Shown here: piece by piece, positions 45,573 through 54,377 of the stretch
How the letters are laid out: every line of letters starts with the position of its first letter
How positions within the stretch are numbered: the first letter of the stretch is position 1
NCBI GenBank assembly: GCA_942492635.1
Contig: CALOFP010000001.1
Span: 620,001 to 684,000 of the forward strand
Origin: CALOFP01 sp942492635
Lineage (GTDB): Bacteria; UBP6; UBA1177; CALOFP01
Direction of reading: 5' to 3'
DNA length: 64,000 nt
Made by a program: the position numbers and the translations under genes
Notes under the pieces: model-generated
The model's input: only the letters and a program-made list of their open reading frames with translations
The model's database searches: none
Told to the model about the DNA's origin: nothing

Positions 45573-46103
45573 ATGCTTAAAATTTTTTTCCTGTCGATAT
45601 TTTTGCTTCTCTTTTCCCACGATTTAATTTTCGCAGATGACAGAGTATGCAGCTACCTTCCGATTGTAAGAAAGTTCACAAAAGCGTACCCCTACTATTT
45701 GAACGGACGAAAGCCATTCAGAATCAACCCAAAACTCATTCTGGCAATCATTAGGCAGGAAAGCGCAGGTGATTCCCGGGCGACCAGCAGAGTAGGTGCT
45801 CGAGGACTCATGCAGATCATGCCGAAGACGGCGAGACTCCTGGGTGCAGATCCTGCCAGACTCTATGAGGTAGAATACAATGTCCGTTACGGTGTCATGT
45901 TCATGGCTGCATTGCTGTCGGAACACCACGGTGATATCGTAAAAGCGATTAGTTCCTACAATGGGGGATCCTACAACACACGCAAAAAAAGTATTTCGGA
46001 CCCGTCTTTCAAAGGCCGAATCTACGACAACCGGGAAACTAGAAATTACGTTTCCCGAGTCCTGAACTATTTTGAGCACTACAAATTAATCGGCTGCAGG
46101 TAA
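45573..46103 (+). CDS. Lytic transglycosylase, SLT/LysM-type catalytic domain
   Basis: 176 residues, RBS TGAGGAGAT. Signal peptide MLKIFFLSIFLLLFSHDLIFA. Catalytic Glu in LILAIIRQESAGDSRA, then the family motif GARGLMQIMPKTARLLG, YNVRYGVMFMAALL and AISSYNGG; the C-terminal RETRNYVSRVLNYFEHY is typical of Slt70/MltC-like domains. It cleaves peptidoglycan between MurNAc and GlcNAc in the periplasm. Closely coupled to the helical secreted protein upstream. Confidence 0.92.
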   Translation: MLKIFFLSIFLLLFSHDLIFADDRVCSYLPIVRKFTKAYPYYLNGRKPFRINPKLILAIIRQESAGDSRATSRVGARGLMQIMPKTARLLGADPARLYEVEYNVRYGVMFMAALLSEHHGDIVKAISSYNGGSYNTRKKSISDPSFKGRIYDNRETRNYVSRVLNYFEHYKLIGCR

Positions 46104-46175
46104 GAAACTTCATAACTCCATAAAATTTCAAAAACAAAGGTCAAATCGACACTCTTCGGATTCACAAATCATTTC

Positions 46176-46203
46176 TTGACAAACAAGCATTCAATACTAC
46201 TAT
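46176..46203 (+). promoter_or_regulatory. Sigma70-type promoter of the following lipoprotein
   Basis: TTGACA (46176-46181), 16-nt spacer, TACTAT (46198-46203). A reading that starts translation at the TTG of this -35 box is therefore unlikely. Confidence 0.6.
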
Positions 46204-46253
46204 TCAAAGATAAAGCTTTAAAAATTTATAATTTATTTTATTGTTCTGCAAAT

Positions 46254-48344
46254 ATGGAGAAACGATTGAAAAAGCCGTTTTTTTTATCCCTTCTGTTGTT
46301 TCATCTATTCTTGCTTTTCGCCTGTTCATCGGACGGCGACAACAAAAGCGACCTGTCCATTGGAGCGGGGAAACAAAAGTCATCGATTTCCGTAGATCCC
46401 AATCAATGGAACGTTGATTCCACATCCGAATCAACCGGTAAAGAACCATCTCAAGTTTTCACTTTCAGGAATACCGGAAGGGACACTGAAATTGCAGTAA
46501 AAAAGATTAATCTACTAAAAAAAACCACAGTCGGAACAAAGTTGTTAACATCGTCTACCGCCCTTTTTAATTTTCAGATTCCCGTTTCCAAGAACGGGAT
46601 AATTGAAGATCAATCCCTTTTTCCGGAAGAAAAGCTTCTGACCTATTCAAACGACAACCTCAAGCCACTCTGTCCGCTGGGTTCAAATTCGAACAAGGAC
46701 GTCCCCCAATGCAGTGGAGCTTTTAATGGTCCCCAGTTCAACAGTGAATTGAAAGTAAAGGTTAACTTTGATAATGAAGTGGTAACAATGACACCGGACA
46801 GCGGTATTTACTATCTTGAATTGTGTACGGACGGAGATGGAGGGGAATCATCCGAAACATGCGGAGAAGACGGCGTCAGTTACAGGGCGACAATCACCAG
46901 AATCGATCCCGATCATCCCGTTCCGACAGCGATTCTCAACTGCGGAAACAAAAATTACCAAAACAGAGAATTATTCGAACTCCTAACTGAAGATGCGGTA
47001 CTGGATGCATCCAAATCCGGTTTCTACGATTCAGAAGGAAGAAGAATTGAAAATAAAAAATATGCGCTCCGCTATAAATGGAGCTTTGCGGAAACACCGA
47101 CAAGATACCAGGAAGGATCCCAACTATATTCGAATAGCAATCCGGACACTCTCATCGAAGAGCAATGGCTCGATGAATCCATCGTACAGTTCAGAGGTTA
47201 TGTAACAACTCCCATGAATGTAAAGGAAAATGAAAATTTCGACGAAAACAGATGTAATTCCGTACATCAGAAAATTGCCGAATGTAAATCAAAATGCGAA
47301 GAGTACGACTCCTGTCAACTCAACTGTATTCACGACAACCTTTTGGAAATGAGCTCATTCTGCGAAAAGTTCAAGGACAATGAATACATGGTGAAACTTG
47401 AAGTGTCGGCGGAAAATGTAGAAACCAGCGTAATAGGACCGCCTTCGACAACATACTGCTCTCCCCAGATCATGAGACCATCGCGGGTTGAAGTAACTCT
47501 TTTATGGGAAGGCTACGGGAACAAAGGAAGCCAGGAAAATATCGGGACGAAAACCGGAGTCGATGTCGATCTAAACATTCATCTGGTAAAAGCCGATCAT
47601 TTTCCTTCATGGAACAACGATCCCATGGGTTACAGCAGAGGGCACATGTGCACAATGCATGGAACAGATACTGAAATAGCAACTGAAACTCACGACGACT
47701 GCTACTTTGACGACGCCGGATTAGCTGGAACCGAAACAAACGGCTGGAACGGACAGTTACTGATCGATAACAAATGGGGATTCGGCCCTGAAACAATCGG
47801 GCTGGGACTTTTGGAAAAAAACGACGGTAAAATTGAAGACGGAGACTACCTGGTTGTTGTAGATTACTTTCGATGTGAGGATTTTGAAGGCAAAGGCCGC
47901 TGCGAAACCGAGCAGTATGAAAATGTGGAAGCGAAAATCGTGATGAAAGTGAATGGAAGGCAAATCCCGAGAGAAGGGACAGGTGACACTCCGATTATCA
48001 GAAAAATAAGAATCAACCGGGACGAATATATTCCAGTCGCTCGAATTAACTGGTCGAATTCGAGAGAAGACAGCACTGATTACTCCGTTGAAGGTGAAAA
48101 ACGTTACGGAGACGCGGTTGTGACAGACGAGACAGCCAACTACCGAATCTGCACAATAGACCCAGGGTACTGTGACAGAGTTCCCATATTCGACAAGGAT
48201 ATGTACTACAACTGGGTTGAAAATCCTGAAAGCTTTGATAATGGATCGGATGACAACTACCACTACATGTCTGAACCGAGAGGAGAGTGCAGCAGCGGCA
48301 CATACCGCGAGGAACGAAAACCGGAATATGTCGAACCGAGATAA
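46254..48344 (+). CDS. Large Cys-rich lipoprotein with a DVDLNIHL-type domain
   Basis: 696 residues from the ATG at 46254; this start opens MEKRLKKPFFLSLLLFHLFLLFAC with a lipobox Cys. After a linker, a beta-rich part has EIAVKKINLLKKTT and SKNGIIEDQSLF; a middle PKD-like part has FELLTEDAVLDASKSGFYDS and YALRYKWSF; a Cys-rich insert follows (CKSKCEEYDSCQLNC). The C-terminal third (VEVTLLW, TGVDVDLNIHLVKADHFPSW, DCYFDDAG, WGFGPETIGL, YLVVVDYF) recalls domains seen in myxobacterial lipoproteins. Function unknown. Domain comparisons are from memory. Confidence 0.75.
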   Translation: MEKRLKKPFFLSLLLFHLFLLFACSSDGDNKSDLSIGAGKQKSSISVDPNQWNVDSTSESTGKEPSQVFTFRNTGRDTEIAVKKINLLKKTTVGTKLLTSSTALFNFQIPVSKNGIIEDQSLFPEEKLLTYSNDNLKPLCPLGSNSNKDVPQCSGAFNGPQFNSELKVKVNFDNEVVTMTPDSGIYYLELCTDGDGGESSETCGEDGVSYRATITRIDPDHPVPTAILNCGNKNYQNRELFELLTEDAVLDASKSGFYDSEGRRIENKKYALRYKWSFAETPTRYQEGSQLYSNSNPDTLIEEQWLDESIVQFRGYVTTPMNVKENENFDENRCNSVHQKIAECKSKCEEYDSCQLNCIHDNLLEMSSFCEKFKDNEYMVKLEVSAENVETSVIGPPSTTYCSPQIMRPSRVEVTLLWEGYGNKGSQENIGTKTGVDVDLNIHLVKADHFPSWNNDPMGYSRGHMCTMHGTDTEIATETHDDCYFDDAGLAGTETNGWNGQLLIDNKWGFGPETIGLGLLEKNDGKIEDGDYLVVVDYFRCEDFEGKGRCETEQYENVEAKIVMKVNGRQIPREGTGDTPIIRKIRINRDEYIPVARINWSNSREDSTDYSVEGEKRYGDAVVTDETANYRICTIDPGYCDRVPIFDKDMYYNWVENPESFDNGSDDNYHYMSEPRGECSSGTYREERKPEYVEPR

Positions 48345-48465
48345 ATTCTTTTCCAGATCAATTAAAGTGACGCTTTATTCAGATCAAACTGCCTTTTTAT
48401 TGATTCTGCAAGATCCCGAAGGGATGTAGACATTGCAGGAATTAGATCAAATTCGAACTTCCAGA

Positions 48466-50013
48466 TTACTTGACCTCATCAGCACCGATATCAGGAGCAG
48501 CATCCCTCTTTTCCATATCAATATCGTCCGTGCATAGATCGCTTGAAACTGCAACGCCCTTGTCTATTGCGTCTGTCGCGGTCGGTTTGAGGTGGAGATC
48601 TCTTGTTGAAATATTCACGAAGAGATCGAGTGCGGCGTTTTCCAGGTTTCCACCCGTTTCAGCTGCAGCGTTTTCCCGTTTGCGAAGCGGATGGGTCGCA
48701 ATATTGTTTTTCACTACAACATTTTTCGAAGCGGGGAATCGCCACTCGAATGAGGAGAAGTTACTTCCCGTCGATACAACGGTGTTGTGAACGGCTGTTG
48801 CTCCGCATGCCGACCAGAAACAGACTCCACAGTCGAACCCGGCGTTACTCGCAAACAGTTCCGCCCTGTCGGCAAAGATGATGTTGTTTCGGACAATTCC
48901 GCCGTAGTGACCCACATAGTCATTTTCCGTTGTTCCCGGACATGGGTTATCGTCGTACGTTCTTGCATCTCCGGATGTAACAAGTCCGAAACCTACACCT
49001 CTTGCATTATTGATGAGGGTATTTCGCTCAATAACGGTATCCCTGCCCCCTCTCCAGAAGTGGATGGCGTGCTCCGCAAGCCCATTTTGACACCAGAATC
49101 CTTCTATGTGGTTGTCCCTGATTTTCCATCCTTTCGCCCTGTGTGCATCAACACCGCCTGTATAGCAACCGCCTGAAGCGGGATTTATGTGTGGACGACC
49201 TTCATCGGTCAACTTCATCCTGCAGCAGGCAATTTCTCCATCATCGGCATTATAGATCTTTGCGCTGTGGGAGTTGATCTTTATCGCCTGCTCGGCGGGA
49301 TCTTCAATAAAAACACGGTAGATTTTCGTATTGAGAGTGTCGCCTTCGTCGCTGGATGTCACATGTATCGGGTGTGTCTTTGCCCTTTTTATCGTTATCT
49401 CGGCAATGGTTACGTCAGATGCCGCTACGGTAACGATTTCTGTTGTCTTGTAGCTGCCGTCCAAAACTACTGCTTCGGGATTTCCACCCTCGGATCTCAA
49501 TGTCACATTACTTTTGCTGAACCAGAGATAACTCCCGTTGAGATTGTAGGTTCCGTCGGCCAGGAGAATTGTGTCGCCGGATTGGGCATCCCGAACAATG
49601 TTCTGAAGCTCCTGAGCCTGGGAGGGTTCCACCTTGATAATGTTTCCGGTTGCCGGTTCGAGCGGTTCACAGCTGTCCAATTGTACCTGGGGATCGGAGT
49701 CCGTCGGATTTTCATCATCGGTCGGGGATGGATCCGAATCGGGTTGAGGTGTCTCATCGTTCACCGGCTCGGAAGAGTCGTTACCATTTCCATTGCCCGG
49801 ATCCTCATCATTCAAGGAATTGCCGGGATCATCCTCCTCTTTTGTTTCACTGCCGCCATTGTCACTGGTGCCGCCGTCTCCGTTGAAACCGTCATCTTGA
49901 GTGATGTCAAAATCAACTGTATCTTCAGCCTTTTCCGATGACTTTTTTTTATCGTCATCACATGACACAAAACCGAAAAAGAGCAATAGGAGAATAATAC
50001 TCAAATTTTTCAT
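48466..50013 (-). CDS. Lipoprotein with right-handed parallel beta-helix (polysaccharide-lyase-like)
   Basis: 515 residues from the ATG at 50013 (RBS GGAGTAAGG); the upstream in-frame Met at 50061 is not supported. Signal peptide MKNLSIILLLLFFGFVSC with lipobox, then a long Asp/Glu/Ser/Pro linker (about 25-115). The rest is a beta-helix: AQSGDTILLADGTYNL, SNVTLRSEGGNPEAVVLDGS, SDVTIAEITIKRA, DTVIERNTLINNARGVGFGL, GGIVRNNIIFADRAELF, VVVKNNIATHP and the ending DIGADEVK common in such proteins. It may bind or cleave a polysaccharide at the cell surface; no catalytic residues can be assigned. Confidence 0.85.
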   Translation of the reverse strand: MKNLSIILLLLFFGFVSCDDDKKKSSEKAEDTVDFDITQDDGFNGDGGTSDNGGSETKEEDDPGNSLNDEDPGNGNGNDSSEPVNDETPQPDSDPSPTDDENPTDSDPQVQLDSCEPLEPATGNIIKVEPSQAQELQNIVRDAQSGDTILLADGTYNLNGSYLWFSKSNVTLRSEGGNPEAVVLDGSYKTTEIVTVAASDVTIAEITIKRAKTHPIHVTSSDEGDTLNTKIYRVFIEDPAEQAIKINSHSAKIYNADDGEIACCRMKLTDEGRPHINPASGGCYTGGVDAHRAKGWKIRDNHIEGFWCQNGLAEHAIHFWRGGRDTVIERNTLINNARGVGFGLVTSGDARTYDDNPCPGTTENDYVGHYGGIVRNNIIFADRAELFASNAGFDCGVCFWSACGATAVHNTVVSTGSNFSSFEWRFPASKNVVVKNNIATHPLRKRENAAAETGGNLENAALDLFVNISTRDLHLKPTATDAIDKGVAVSSDLCTDDIDMEKRDAAPDIGADEVK

Positions 50014-50061
50014 GACCTTACTCCATTGATAATTAATCCAAAAAAATTTAAAAAGAGGCAT

Positions 50062-50560
50062 TATTTGAAATTCTTAGTGCCTCATTTTTATTTTTTTATC
50101 AATATACACTTAGTCTCGCATTAAATCAACATCAACCACGAATGTGGAGAAAAGATTAAGGCACGAAAAATACGAATGGGCACGAAAAGAAGAAAATTTT
50201 TTAACAGGAAAAAGCCCGTACGTCGTGAAAAGGGATCTTCTATCCATGGAAATATTTTTCTGCAGCTTTAGCACTTCTTTTTTAATGTTTATTTTTTTCA
50301 GCCGCGAACTACGCGAACGAACACGAACGGGAAAAATTTTTATACAGCGGAAGAAATCAATGCAGCGAAAAATTCTTTCTTTTTCATCTTTTCATTACTC
50401 TGATCGGTTCGATTTTTTTATTTGAGATATTTTTTTTGATTTGAGCTGGAAAAAACTTTTTCCATATTGATTCTATTTCGCTTTTCGGCAGATGAAAAAA
50501 GTATTCTTTGGAGGATTTTCGTGTTTTTCGTGGCTGAAAACGTTTTTAGAATTCTCGCCG
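50062..50560. repeat. Gap with intergenic repeat modules in both orientations
   Basis: On the minus strand: AACCACGAATG, GCACGAAAAATACGAATGGG (50160-50200) and CAGCCGCGAACTACGCGAAC (about 50300). On the plus strand: TTTTCGTGTTTTTCGTGGCT near 50517. A 93-residue ORF at 50144-50425 is built from these repeats and is not credible. Confidence 0.7.
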
Positions 50561-51212
50561 TTATATGAAAAGCGGAATAAGTATGGGAGTCAATATTGCG
50601 GTGAAGAGTCCGCAAAGTGCCATCGCAAGTCCGCCGTAGGCGCCGTACTCTGCTCCTTTTTCTGATACTTTTGCGGTACCGAGCCCGTGGGCTGCAGTTC
50701 CCATTGCAAGTCCCACGGCTTTGGGCGATTTCACTTTCAGAAGTTTGAGAAAGGATATTCCGAACGCCGAACCGAGAACTCCGGTCAATATAACAAGAAC
50801 CGCCGTGAGGGCAGGGATTCCTCCCAATTTTTCGGTAACACTCATGGCGATCGGTGTGGTTACGGATTTGGGCGCGAGCGATATGACAACTTTCTGCGAA
50901 GCGGAAAAAAGCGAGGCCGTTCCAGCAGCGGAAATGATACCGGAAACCGTTCCTGAAATGACGGAAAGAAGTATCAAACGCTTTTCCTTTTTTATCTCCT
51001 CGATCTGTAAATAGAGCGGGTATGCGAGTGCAACGACTGCGGGACCGAGAAGAAAATGGATGGCTTTTGCTCCGTCGAAATAGGTTTCATAGGAGATCCC
51101 GACTCCTTTGAGAGTAAAAATTATGCAGATTATCGAGACAAGAACGGGATTGAAAAGTGGAAATTTCCATTTTTTCTCCATCTTCTGGCCCGCAAAAAAG
51201 TAAAAAACTGTT
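50561..51212 (-). pseudogene. lrgB: lrgB-like gene, 3' part, interrupted by IS91-like copy 3
   Basis: The fragment encodes nearly all of an LrgB-family membrane protein (FPLFNPVLVSIICIIFTLKG, GISYETYFDGAKAIHFLLGP, VALAYPLYLQIE, TPIAMSVTEKLGGIPALTAV, AMGTAAHGLGTAKVSEKG). The first codons lie beyond copy 3 at 53636-53670. Joining 35 nt and 652 nt gives 687 nt, exactly 229 codons, and a natural N-terminus MILNYPELFALTTVFYFFAG. LrgB proteins act with LrgA in holin-like or pyruvate/glycolate transport roles. An internal ATG at 51181 could still yield a shortened protein. Confidence 0.9.
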
Positions 51213-51283
51213 ATTGAACTAAGCCGCTCCGCGGCAGTTTTCTGAAACAAATTCAAGAATAGATATAACTTTATGGAAAAAGA

Positions 51284-51306
51284 GTGGTGTTCACGGGGAA
51301 CACCAC
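51284..51306 (+). promoter_or_regulatory. Hairpin just before the recombinase gene of the IS91-like element
   Basis: GTGGTGTTC (51284-51292) pairs with GAACACCAC (51298-51306), a perfect 9-bp stem with a 5-nt loop, followed by ACAAGGAATGGAG and the ATG at 51331. The same hairpin is present in copies 1 and 2. It could be an attenuator, a protein-binding site or a recombinase site. Confidence 0.65.
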
Positions 51307-51330
51307 CATTACAAGGAATGGAGTTATATC

Positions 51331-52233
51331 ATGCAGAAATCAAACGCACAAGAATTCGAGCATCTTTATTCACTTTACCAGGAAAATCTCAAGTTACAGG
51401 GTAAGGTAGAAACTACTATTGCCGCCTACAGCAGAGCGGTACGCAGGTTCGCGGAATTTTTCGACTATTCGATTATCGACCTTAAAAGAAACGACATGAA
51501 GCGTTACTTTGGTCAAATGATCGATAATTTTTCATGGGGAAAGGTCAACACAGAACTATGTGCCGTTAAGTTTTTCTGGAAATTCGTCATTGAAAAACCG
51601 CTTGATTGGGACAAAATCGTAAAGCCTCAGAATTTCAGAACTCTCCCTGATGTTCTCAGTCTTCGTGAGACAACGGAACTTTTAAAATCGTTCCGAAAAC
51701 CATGCTACAGAGCCCTGTTTTTTACAATATACAGCATGGGGCTTCGAATTTCAGAAGCGCTGAATCTAAGATGTGGAGATATCGACAGCGACCGTATGTT
51801 CGTTCACATACGCTGCAGCAAGAGAAACAAGGATCGCTATGTTCCGCTGCCTGAACCGACTCTCGAAATCCTTCGTGACTATTGGAAAACCCATAGAAAC
51901 CGGAACCTTCTATTTCCTCTTCTGATGGGTGACCCGAAACGGATAAGAAATACCGATCGCCATATGACACCACATTCCGTCCAATCGGCAATCAGGAAGG
52001 CTGTCGAGGAAGTCGGAATTAAAAAAAAGATCACCACCCATTCTCTCAGGCACTGCTATGCGACTCACCTTCTTGAGGCAGGTCTTACCATCCCTCAGAT
52101 AAAGGCGAACATGGGACATTCAAGTGTAATAACCACACTCAACTACCTGCAGATCACAAAAGAAGCCGGTCAAAACGCGGATAACGTTATCGAACAGATA
52201 ATTTCAGCTGTTTATTCGGAAATTACAAAATGA
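51331..52233 (+). CDS. Tyrosine recombinase of copy 3, intact
   Basis: 300 residues, identical in translation to copy 2, with Arg139, His237, Arg240, His263 and Tyr272 all present. The stop overlaps the transposase start by 4 bp. Some IS91-family members are known to carry an extra integrase-like gene upstream of the transposase; its exact role is not settled. Confidence 0.93.
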   Translation: MQKSNAQEFEHLYSLYQENLKLQGKVETTIAAYSRAVRRFAEFFDYSIIDLKRNDMKRYFGQMIDNFSWGKVNTELCAVKFFWKFVIEKPLDWDKIVKPQNFRTLPDVLSLRETTELLKSFRKPCYRALFFTIYSMGLRISEALNLRCGDIDSDRMFVHIRCSKRNKDRYVPLPEPTLEILRDYWKTHRNRNLLFPLLMGDPKRIRNTDRHMTPHSVQSAIRKAVEEVGIKKKITTHSLRHCYATHLLEAGLTIPQIKANMGHSSVITTLNYLQITKEAGQNADNVIEQIISAVYSEITK

Positions 52234-53309
52234 TTGCACTCGCCAACGTATTTGAAAATCACGGCGCGAAGACATTGGAAACGTTTGGCGAAATACTGCG
52301 TCCGGAGTGTTTTACGGCGATGCGTAGAATACAGGAGTGCCGCACCGCGGCTTCCGGCGAGCTGCTTTACAGCTGTCCGGAATGCGGAGCCGAACGGCAG
52401 GTTTACCAGTCGTGTGGTCACAGAAGCTGTCCCCGTTGCCAGAACCATCTGACCACGGAATGGTTGGAGAAACAGAAGGCGAAACTGTTGCCTGTGAAAT
52501 ACTTCATGGTCACGTTTACAATTCCGGCGGAACTGCATGTAATAGCGATGAGGCACGGCCGCCAATTCTACGACATGATGTTCAAGGCTTCCGCCGAGGC
52601 GATGAAGCAGCTGGCAGCGAACAAGAAACATCTGGGCGGAGAGATCGGTTTTACCGGTGTTTTCCACAGCAACAGCAGGCGACTCAATTACCATCCGCAC
52701 ATCCACTACATCGTGCCGTCAGGAGCCATCTGCGAAAACGGCAGAGCATGGAAAGAGAAAAAGGGAAAGTATCTCATGCCTGCAAAGGTTCTTTCTTTGC
52801 TTTTCAGAGGCAAACTGATTGCATTAATGAAAGAAAAAGAGATGGAAATCCCCGTCGATCTTTATAAAAAAGATTGGGTTATCGATGTAAAGAATACAGG
52901 AACAGGACAGCCTGGCCTAGAGTATCTTTCGCGCTACCTTTACAGAGGCGTCATATCCGAAAAAAGGATTCTAAAGGATGAGAATGGAGAAGTAACATTC
53001 CGCTATACCGATTCGGGATCGAAAAAAGAGGAAACGCGTACTCTTTCCGGCGAAACCTTTCTCTACCTTGTGTTGAAACATGTGCTACCCAAGGGATTCA
53101 GAAGGTGCAGAGATTATGGTTTTCTTCACGGCAACTCCAAGAAAAAATTGAACTTACTTCAACTCATGCTCAATGTCGTAATAACCGGATCGGAAGAAAA
53201 AGTAAAACGGCCGACCTGCAAATGCAAATCATGCAAAAAGGAAATGGTTCTCAAGGCAATCATCCCACAGGAATCAGGCGTTTTTATCAGCATCCGTGCC
53301 GGGCCTTGA
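52230..53309 (+). CDS. IS91-type HUH (Y2) transposase of copy 3, intact
   Basis: 359 residues, same translation as copy 1: zinc-binding Cys cluster (49-70), HUH at 155-159, Tyr232 and Tyr236, C-terminal CKCKSCKKEM. The A6 run that is shortened in copy 2 is intact here. Being the only copy with both genes whole, it could also act in trans on copies 1 and 2. Confidence 0.93.
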   Translation: MIALANVFENHGAKTLETFGEILRPECFTAMRRIQECRTAASGELLYSCPECGAERQVYQSCGHRSCPRCQNHLTTEWLEKQKAKLLPVKYFMVTFTIPAELHVIAMRHGRQFYDMMFKASAEAMKQLAANKKHLGGEIGFTGVFHSNSRRLNYHPHIHYIVPSGAICENGRAWKEKKGKYLMPAKVLSLLFRGKLIALMKEKEMEIPVDLYKKDWVIDVKNTGTGQPGLEYLSRYLYRGVISEKRILKDENGEVTFRYTDSGSKKEETRTLSGETFLYLVLKHVLPKGFRRCRDYGFLHGNSKKKLNLLQLMLNVVITGSEEKVKRPTCKCKSCKKEMVLKAIIPQESGVFISIRAGP

Positions 53310-53635
53310 GCAGATCGAATATGACGTTTTGAAAAATTGGAAATCATTTTAATAAAAGAAGAATGTATAACTGTGTCTTATGGAGAAAAAATGGATAAAA
53401 AGATCATAAAACAACAGACTTGATAGCTAAGTCGGGAAAAGATGATGCAATTAAGTAGAAAATCGTATCACTTTTGCGAAGTATGATACTTCATTTTTCT
53501 AAAAGCTGACGTGAAACTGTCGGGCTTCGACACCTCTATCCAGAATATATTTCCTATTAATGTAGTGTCAACCCGCTCCGGGCTAGTTCAATATCGGATG
53601 ATATTGTGGCTTCGCACAATATATCCTTATTCATT

Positions 53636-53670
53636 GTGAGAGCAAAGAGCTCCGGATAATTCAAAATCAT
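53636..53670 (-). pseudogene. lrgB: lrgB-like gene, 5' end (35 nt), separated by copy 3
   Basis: ATG at 53670, 1 nt after the lrgA stop, then codons for MILNYPELFAL and two bases of the next codon before the element. See the larger fragment at 50561-51212. Confidence 0.85.
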
Positions 53671-53671
53671 C

Positions 53672-54013
53672 TTACTTTTCCCCCTTATCCAGTTTTTCGG
53701 CAATAAATCCTGTCGCAGCCATTACAACCGCAGTTGAAACAAGTACCGAAAGGATTATCGGAAGAAGTTCCCCCTCCATGGTTTTCGTATGAACCATAAG
53801 TCCCACACCTGCAGGCACAAAGAAAAGCGCCATATGGTTAATGAGAAGTTCCGAGAAAGGTTTTACATGCTCTTTTTTAACAATGCCGGAAATGAGCGCA
53901 AGAGTTAAAAGAACCATACCGATAACGCTACCCGGAATGGAAATGGAGAAAAAATCCGCAATAAAAGTTCCGGCCGCCAGAAAAAGAAGAATAAGTGCAG
54001 CACTGAGAATCAT
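53672..54013 (-). CDS. lrgA: LrgA/CidA-family holin-like membrane protein
   Basis: 113 residues from the ATG at 54013, supported by CGGAGGATTT; an earlier Met at 54049 lacks an RBS. About four hydrophobic helices; SIPGSVIGMVLLTLALISGI and the strongly conserved HMALFFVPAGVGLMVH are family hallmarks. LrgA and LrgB usually form one membrane complex. Here lrgB is broken by an IS, so lrgA has probably lost its partner. Confidence 0.93.
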   Translation of the reverse strand: MILSAALILLFLAAGTFIADFFSISIPGSVIGMVLLTLALISGIVKKEHVKPFSELLINHMALFFVPAGVGLMVHTKTMEGELLPIILSVLVSTAVVMAATGFIAEKLDKGEK

Positions 54014-54059
54014 AAATCCTCCGAAAAAAATTACGTGCAGACTATACAACCGACAAAAA

Positions 54060-54310
54060 AAGTGTCAACCCCAACCACGAAAATAGACTAAAGAAGACAA
54101 AGAAGAAAAAGATTCAGCCACGAACAAACGCGAACAGACGCGAACGGGCAAATGAATTCTTTTAAACGAAAACATTGGTCAATTAAATGCAGAATAATCA
54201 CTGAACACCCTAGAAATCGAGGTAATCATGGAAATCAGCTTAATCTGCGGTCAAAAAATCAGGTAATCACAAAAAAACACCTTGATCCGCGGTCAAATCT
54301 GCGGTAATTT
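54060..54310 (-). repeat. Composite intergenic repeat, minus orientation
   Basis: Read on the minus strand: GATT modules (ACCGCAGATTAAGCTGATTT at about 54255 downward), then CCCGTTCGCGTCTGTTCGCG with TTCGTGGCTGAA (to 54115) and TCGTGGTTGGGG near 54066. It lies upstream of lrgA in a divergent gap, so it is not at a 3' end. Confidence 0.75.
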
Positions 54311-54377
54311 TTTGACAAAGATGGCACCATAAAATATAAACATTTTAACATTCCGTAAATTTTCGAGGTTTTTTTTC

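Larger units (their letters stand above)
51213..53635 (+). mobile_element. IS91-like element, copy 3 (2423 bp), both genes intact
   Basis: Inserted in lrgB in the opposite orientation, with no target duplication visible, as for IS91-type transposition. Left end: ATTGAACTAAGCC then hairpin GCCGC-TCC-GCGGC (51223-51235). Right end: inverse ATTGAACTAGCCC (to 53592) plus 43 bp with hairpin ATATTGTG-GCTTCG-CACAATAT (53601-53622). Copy 3 is close to copy 1 and clearly the autonomous version in this window. Ends may be off by 1-2 nt. Confidence 0.93.

Noticed and set aside
51182..51256. Start of lrgB inside the IS end (MNLFQKTAAERL)
   Set aside because: These residues come from the element; the true start is at 53670 on the far side.
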